Assembly (NCBI GenBank): GCA_029251165.1
Contig: JAQXDW010000151.1
Location: forward strand, 248,001 to 312,000
Direction: 5' to 3'
Origin: Myxococcota bacterium
Lineage (GTDB): Bacteria > Myxococcota_A > UBA796
DNA: 64,000 bases
Positions 59,650 through 64,000 of this stretch are shown here, piece by piece. Position 1 is the first letter of the stretch. Each line of letters starts with the position of its first letter. The position numbers and the translations under genes were made by a program. The notes below the pieces were generated by a model, which saw only the letters and a program-made list of their open reading frames with translations, made no database searches and had not been told where the DNA came from.

Positions 59650-62292
59650 ATGCTCACCGTTGCCCCGATCCTGACCGCGCTCCTCCTCCCTGGCTGCAAG
59701 GACGACCCCGCACCGGTCATCGCAGCGACCGGAGAGGGGGTGTTTCAAGAGGGCTGTCCGTCTGAAGGCGGCACCCTCGCCCGACAGATCGGGGTGGAGG
59801 CCAGCCTGCCCGGCAAGGTCGCGGTCGGCACTGCCGGCGACTACCTCCTGGCAAACGAGCACGCCGCGTTCGTCATCACCGAGCCGGACAAGGGCTCGAC
59901 CTACTACTACTACGGCGGCATCGTCGCAGACGCTGTGGGCATGGATGGCTGCGAGGTGCTCGGCGACGACCGGCTCGATGAGGTCGCTCTGATCGTGGGC
60001 CGGCTGGAGCTGACCAGCATCTATACCTCCATCCTCCGTGGCTTCCGGGGCACCTCCGCAGCGGTCATCGCCGACGGCAGCGACGGCGGACCGGCCACTG
60101 TGCGGGTCACCGGGATCGACGACACCTTCTGGCTCGTCGAGTACGAGATGATGGCCGCCGCCCTGAGCGACGGCGGCCGGGAGCTGAGCGGTCCGCTGGG
60201 GATCGAGCTGGTGGTCGACTACACCCTCTACCCCGACTCGCCGGTCCTCTGGATCGAGATGACCGCGACGAACACCGGCACCGACTCCGTCTCCCTGCTG
60301 ACCGCGTCCCTGCTCAGCTTCGGCGAGACGATGGACACCTGGCACTATGCCAGCGGCGAGCTCTCTCTCGGTGGCCTCAACCTCGGACACTCGATCCCGT
60401 GGCTGCTGGCGACCGATGGCGAGGCCTCCCTGGCCTATGCCGTCGAGCAGGGCAACCTCGCCTACACTGCGATCTCCGGGGTTCAGGTCGCCGTTGACCT
60501 CATCCGCGCCACCACCGACCCGCTCAACCTCGCGCCTGGTCAGTCCGAGACAGCCACCACCCTGCTGTCTGTCGGCGACTCTGACGGCCCCAGCGCCACC
60601 CTCCCCCTCGCGGAGGCCAACCCTGAGCCGCTCCTCGATGCCCCCTACACCGTAGAGATGGTCGAGGGTGTGGTGGCAGATCCCAGCGGTGCACCGGTTC
60701 CTGGTGCAGCGGTCTACATCGAGGCCCGCAGCGCTGCGGCGGACTGGGGCGTCCTCGACGTCGCGGTTGCGGCGGACGACGGCACCTTCTCTGCGCCCGT
60801 GATGGTGTTCGAGGACGGCTGGGACTGGCGGCTGACCGCTGCTGCCGACGGCCACGATGACAGCGCCCCTGCTGAGGTCAGCCCCGGCCAGACCGGCGTC
60901 GCGCTCACCCTCTCTGCTGCTGGCGCGCTCTCGTACACCCTCATCGATGGTGCCGGGGATCCCGCGCCGGCCCGGGTGGTCCTTGAGCGCGACGACGGGG
61001 CCCGCTTCGACCGCTGGCTGACCGACACCGGCACCGAGCCGATCCCGCCGGGTCAGTACACCTTCACCGCCACCCGAGGCTACGAGTACTCTCCGGTCGT
61101 CGGTGACGTCACCATCCCTGAGTACGGCGAGGGCGTGCTGGTCGCCGAGCTGGAGCAGCGGGTCGACACCACCGGCTTTCTCTCCGTCGACACCCACGTC
61201 CACACCTCCCACAGCCCGGACTCCCGGATGGGTCAGGGCGAGCAGCTCCGGCATGCCGCGGCGCATGGCCTGGAGGTGGTCATCAACACCGAGCACGAGA
61301 ACATCGTCGATCAGTCCCATGAGCCGGCAGCGGCCGGGCTGTCGGCGTGGGTCAACAACGTCACCGGAGAGGAGGTCACCGCCACGGTCCCCGAGCACAT
61401 GACCATGTTCCCTGCGGTTCCGGACGGCTCGGTCCGTGGCGGAATCGTCGAGTGGTACGGCATGGACATCGCCGACCTGTTCGAGGCGATGCGAGACCGC
61501 TCCGGAGGCGGGGTCAACCTGCTCAACCACCCCAGCTACATGGACCTCGTGAGCTGGGATCGCGACCTCGCGGCCCCCACGCTCGATGACCCCACCCTCC
61601 TCGGTCTGCTCCCAGACGCCGCGCTGTGGTCATGGAACTTCGACGGGGTGGAGGTCTTCAACGGACACGGCGACATCAGCGACAGCGGAAATGGTCGGCT
61701 TGGCAACTGGTTCAGCATGCTCAACGCCGGCCATCCCGTCGCCGCCATCGGCTGCTCAGACGACCACAACGGCGACCAGGTCGGCTTCCCGCGGACCTAC
61801 TTCGCCTCCTCCACCGACGACCCCTCTCTGCTCAGCGAGGCCGAGCTTGTCGACGCCTTCCATCGCGGCGAGCTGATCGCCAGTGCTGGTGCGTTTGCGC
61901 GCGCCAACATCGACGGCGAGGGCCCCGGCGCGCTGATCACCGACGCCGACGGGGTGGTGGAGCTCTCCATCCACGTCGAGGCGATCCCAGAGATCGACGT
62001 CACCCACGCGATCGTCCTGGTCAACTGCTCTGAGGCCCTCTCTCTGCCCACCGACAATCCAGACGGCGTGATCAAGCACTCCGAGACGGTCTCCCTGGAG
62101 ATTACCGAGGATGCCTGGGTCGTGGTGATGGCGATGGGTGAGGCGTATCTGCCGACCGGGCTGCCCCAGTATGCCGGCTCCCGGACCCCACGGGTGACCA
62201 CCAATCCGATCTATGTCGATGCCGACGGCGACGGAAAGTGGACCGCGCCAGGACCCCAGGACTGTTCGTACGACCTGACCTATCCAGAGTGA
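59650..62292 (+). CDS. CehA/McbA-like PHP-domain metallohydrolase lipoprotein
   Basis: An 880-residue lipoprotein (signal MLTVAPILTALLLPGC). The first 500 residues are beta domains, including a carboxypeptidase-regulatory-like unit (VEGVVADPSGAPVPGAAVYIEA). The C-terminal part is a PHP-type metallohydrolase: FLSVDTHVHTSHSPDS, VVINTEHENIVD, NLLNHPSYMDL and AIGCSDDHNGD supply the His/Asp metal ligands. CehA and McbA are carbaryl and N-acyl-type amide hydrolases, so an exported phosphoester or amide hydrolase is inferred; the substrate is unknown. It follows the repeat-bearing cytochrome gene. Confidence 0.82.
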   Translation: MLTVAPILTALLLPGCKDDPAPVIAATGEGVFQEGCPSEGGTLARQIGVEASLPGKVAVGTAGDYLLANEHAAFVITEPDKGSTYYYYGGIVADAVGMDGCEVLGDDRLDEVALIVGRLELTSIYTSILRGFRGTSAAVIADGSDGGPATVRVTGIDDTFWLVEYEMMAAALSDGGRELSGPLGIELVVDYTLYPDSPVLWIEMTATNTGTDSVSLLTASLLSFGETMDTWHYASGELSLGGLNLGHSIPWLLATDGEASLAYAVEQGNLAYTAISGVQVAVDLIRATTDPLNLAPGQSETATTLLSVGDSDGPSATLPLAEANPEPLLDAPYTVEMVEGVVADPSGAPVPGAAVYIEARSAAADWGVLDVAVAADDGTFSAPVMVFEDGWDWRLTAAADGHDDSAPAEVSPGQTGVALTLSAAGALSYTLIDGAGDPAPARVVLERDDGARFDRWLTDTGTEPIPPGQYTFTATRGYEYSPVVGDVTIPEYGEGVLVAELEQRVDTTGFLSVDTHVHTSHSPDSRMGQGEQLRHAAAHGLEVVINTEHENIVDQSHEPAAAGLSAWVNNVTGEEVTATVPEHMTMFPAVPDGSVRGGIVEWYGMDIADLFEAMRDRSGGGVNLLNHPSYMDLVSWDRDLAAPTLDDPTLLGLLPDAALWSWNFDGVEVFNGHGDISDSGNGRLGNWFSMLNAGHPVAAIGCSDDHNGDQVGFPRTYFASSTDDPSLLSEAELVDAFHRGELIASAGAFARANIDGEGPGALITDADGVVELSIHVEAIPEIDVTHAIVLVNCSEALSLPTDNPDGVIKHSETVSLEITEDAWVVVMAMGEAYLPTGLPQYAGSRTPRVTTNPIYVDADGDGKWTAPGPQDCSYDLTYPE

Positions 62293-62338
62293 TCCGACAC
62301 CAGTCGACGCGTCGTCGCAGCGAGCGGGGATGGGTCCG

Positions 62339-62734
62339 CTACTCGTCGGGGTGAAAGGTCAGGCTCGCGGAGTTGATGCAGTAGCGGGTGCCCAGCGGCG
62401 GCGGGCCATCGTTGAACACGTGCCCGAGGTGGCCATCACATGCCGTACAGACGACCTCGACACGCCGCATCCCGAAGGTGCGGTCCGTGTTGTAGGCGGT
62501 CGCGCCGTCCACGATGGACTGGGTGAAGCTCGGCCAGCCGCAGCCGGACGCGTACTTCGCCTCGCCGGAGAACAGGAGCGCGCCACAGCCGGCACAGTGG
62601 TACTTCCCTGAGCTCTTCTCGTTCCACAGCGCGCCGGTGAACGCACGCTCGGTCCCCTTCTCCCTCAGCACATGAAACTGCATCGGGGTGAGGATGGTGC
62701 GCCACTCGGCGGGCGTCTTGGGGATGTCTGACAT
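62339..62734 (-). CDS. msrB: Peptide methionine-(R)-S-oxide reductase MsrB
   Basis: A 131-residue enzyme matching MsrB along its whole length: two CxxC zinc pairs (CAGC, CTAC), the GCGWPSF motif, GHLGHVFNDGP, and the catalytic Cys in RYCINSASL. It reduces methionine-R-sulfoxide in proteins, using thioredoxin. A GGAGG ribosome site lies 5 bases before the ATG. It is divergent from the edge methyltransferase. Confidence 0.96.
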   Translation of the reverse strand: MSDIPKTPAEWRTILTPMQFHVLREKGTERAFTGALWNEKSSGKYHCAGCGALLFSGEAKYASGCGWPSFTQSIVDGATAYNTDRTFGMRRVEVVCTACDGHLGHVFNDGPPPLGTRYCINSASLTFHPDE

Positions 62735-62971
62735 GTCGACCTCCAGGGAGAGAGCCTATGAGATGGGCACCATATGCCGCTGGTCAACCTCTACCCGGCC
62801 AACGCGGCCAGCGGTCTTGCGAGAGGGCAGATTGTCATCGTGGATCGTGCCCTGAACCGGCGCAGTGACCTCAATGGGTGCCGTCGCACGGACGCGCGAT
62901 GACGCACGCCGGGCAGAGAATAAAGCGGGCGAGCGGCAGAGGAGAGGGATGGCAGTGGTTACAAACCAGGG

Positions 62972-64000
62972 GTGATCTGGATCGGCTACACCACCCGCTA
63001 CCGCGACGGCGGCGACAAGATGCGGCGCGTCGCACAGACCATGGCCGCCGAAGCCTGCGGCCCGGTCCGCTGCGAGGCCGTCGAGTCCAAGGCCGACTTC
63101 ATCGCTGCGCTGCAGCGGCTGGAGTCTCCGCTCTCCGCCCTGCACCTCGTCGCCCACAGCGGCATGTACGGCCCGATGTTCGGCACCACCGACTGGCCCG
63201 AGCAGCTCAGCCCCCACGAGTGGCGCGCCCTCGCAGAGACCGGGGGCATCCGGTTCGATCACGACGGCGCCGCGTGGTTTCACTCCTGCCGTTCCGCCCG
63301 CTGGTTCGCGCCGTTCTTCGCACGGACCTTCGGGGTCCCGGCCTACGGCTACCACTGGTACACCAGCTTCTCTCGGCGTCCGGACCGGTTCGCCTGGGAG
63401 GGGCCGATTGCGCGGCCCGAGGCACCGCTGTACGTCATGGGGGCGCCGGGCCGCAAGTCCCACGGCATCCCCGGCAGCCTCTCGAAGTACCTGCTCGGTC
63501 GGTCAGAGTCCCCCCGACGCTTTGAGCCACGAAAGGCCGACGGGGCCAGCTACGACGAGGTTGCCGCGCTGTATGCCGACGTCTTCGAGGACATCCGAAT
63601 CCGCCGAGACGAGTGGCGCTGGCTGAGCCCTCGGATCCCGCAGGGGGTGCGGCTGCTCGACCTCGGCTGCGGCAACGGCGCCCTGCTCGACCTGCTCGCC
63701 CCCCGCATCTCCGCAGGTGTGGGCGTAGACGCCTCTGCCGGACAGCTCGCTCAGGCCGCCGCCCGGGGCGTCCGACACCGACACCTCACATTCCACCACA
63801 CCAGCCAGCCGAAGCTTCCCCTCCCCGACCACAGCATCGACATCGCCGTCAGCCTGCTGAGCTGGCGCTATCTGGACTGGGACCCGCTGCTGGCTGAGCT
63901 GAGGCGGGTGCTGACCCCCCAGGGACGGCTGCTCATTGTCGACATGGCCGCAAGCCCGGCACGCGCCCGAGAGGTTCCCCGGATGCTGGCGGATCGACTC
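62972..64000 (+). CDS. Methyltransferase with unusual N-terminal domain (right edge, partial)
   Basis: The frame runs from GTG 62972 to the window end with no stop (343 codons seen). The first 200 residues form a domain I do not recognise (TRYRDGGDKMRRVAQTMAAE, ALHLVAHSGMYGPMFG, WFHSCRSARWFAPFFA). Its LVAHSG and SCRSA segments suggest a Cys/His-containing hydrolase-like fold. From about residue 228 it is a class I SAM methyltransferase: RLLDLGCGNGALLDLL (motif I), GVGVDASAGQLAQAA and the post-motif segment LRRVLTPQGRLLIVDM. TACAAA at 62960-62965 lies 6 bases before the GTG, the leaderless pattern again; no other start is available in frame. Confidence 0.78.
   Translation, partial: MIWIGYTTRYRDGGDKMRRVAQTMAAEACGPVRCEAVESKADFIAALQRLESPLSALHLVAHSGMYGPMFGTTDWPEQLSPHEWRALAETGGIRFDHDGAAWFHSCRSARWFAPFFARTFGVPAYGYHWYTSFSRRPDRFAWEGPIARPEAPLYVMGAPGRKSHGIPGSLSKYLLGRSESPRRFEPRKADGASYDEVAALYADVFEDIRIRRDEWRWLSPRIPQGVRLLDLGCGNGALLDLLAPRISAGVGVDASAGQLAQAAARGVRHRHLTFHHTSQPKLPLPDHSIDIAVSLLSWRYLDWDPLLAELRRVLTPQGRLLIVDMAASPARAREVPRMLADRL

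Noticed and set aside
59386-61530. 714-codon minus-strand frame opposite the CehA-like gene
   Set aside because: Crosses the 16-base repeat and the cytochrome end; the plus strand has PHP-domain motifs and a lipobox.
62756-63463. 235-codon minus-strand frame near the right edge
   Set aside because: Opposite the methyltransferase-fusion frame, which has motif I and stays open to the edge.

Overview
The window reads as chromosomal DNA from a high-GC, Gram-negative bacterium of the Myxococcota or a close deltaproteobacterial lineage. I infer this from the many Asp/Thr-rich lipoproteins, a secreted zinc protease ending in a MYXO-CTERM-like tag (Cys-rich motif, hydrophobic stretch, Arg cluster), MopE-type metal-binding and beta-helix surface proteins, a TatT-type TRAP transporter operon and an alkyl-DHAP-synthase-like flavoprotein. 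No rRNA, tRNA, CRISPR array, phage or insertion sequence was recognised. Both window edges cut genes: a GH31-like lipoprotein on the left and a methyltransferase fusion on the right.

Layout. 1-6.2 kb: GH31 lipoprotein, a methyltransferase, and a TRAP operon (TatT lipoprotein, solute-binding protein, fused small/large permease) whose first and third products share DPFGG repeats. 6.2-12.6 kb: lipoproteins with (DADT)n linkers, a MopE/beta-helix protein, a PlsC acyltransferase with a Nudix-DUF1292-like fusion, and two apparently frameshifted small genes. 12.6-20.4 kb: a lipoprotein / FAD oxidase (AGPS-like) / GIY-YIG operon, membrane and lipoproteins, an amino acid permease coupled to a QEGLA-motif metallopeptidase-like protein, and an SDR. 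20.4-31.4 kb: beta-propeller-like lipoprotein, two metallophosphoesterases, a YiiX-like NlpC/P60 membrane protein, the MYXO-CTERM-like protease and two tandem thioesterases. 31.4-45 kb: MBL-fold protein, multi-pass membrane protein, an operon of acidic protein / PhoX-like lipoprotein / acyl-CoA-dehydrogenase-like protein, a Na+/H+ antiporter, Tex and a fatty acid desaturase. 45-53 kb: ASST-like, choice-of-anchor, beta-helix and CARDB lipoproteins and a transglutaminase-elicitor-like lipoprotein. 53-64 kb: a 1651-residue protein with a possible cysteine-protease core and its small partner, a cytochrome c lipoprotein, a CehA/McbA-like PHP-domain lipoprotein, MsrB and the edge methyltransferase.

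Two organism-level habits stand out. First, at least nine genes have a TANNNT-like -10 element ending 5-8 nt before the start codon, which predicts leaderless mRNAs. Second, many lipoproteins have extremely short signal peptides (lipobox Cys at residue 7-13), most without a Lys or Arg. The most intriguing protein systems are the DPFGG-repeat TRAP transporter and the same-strand cluster at 49.4-58.5 kb, which pairs a giant C/H-dyad protein with a transglutaminase-like lipoprotein carrying an inserted helix-hairpin-helix.
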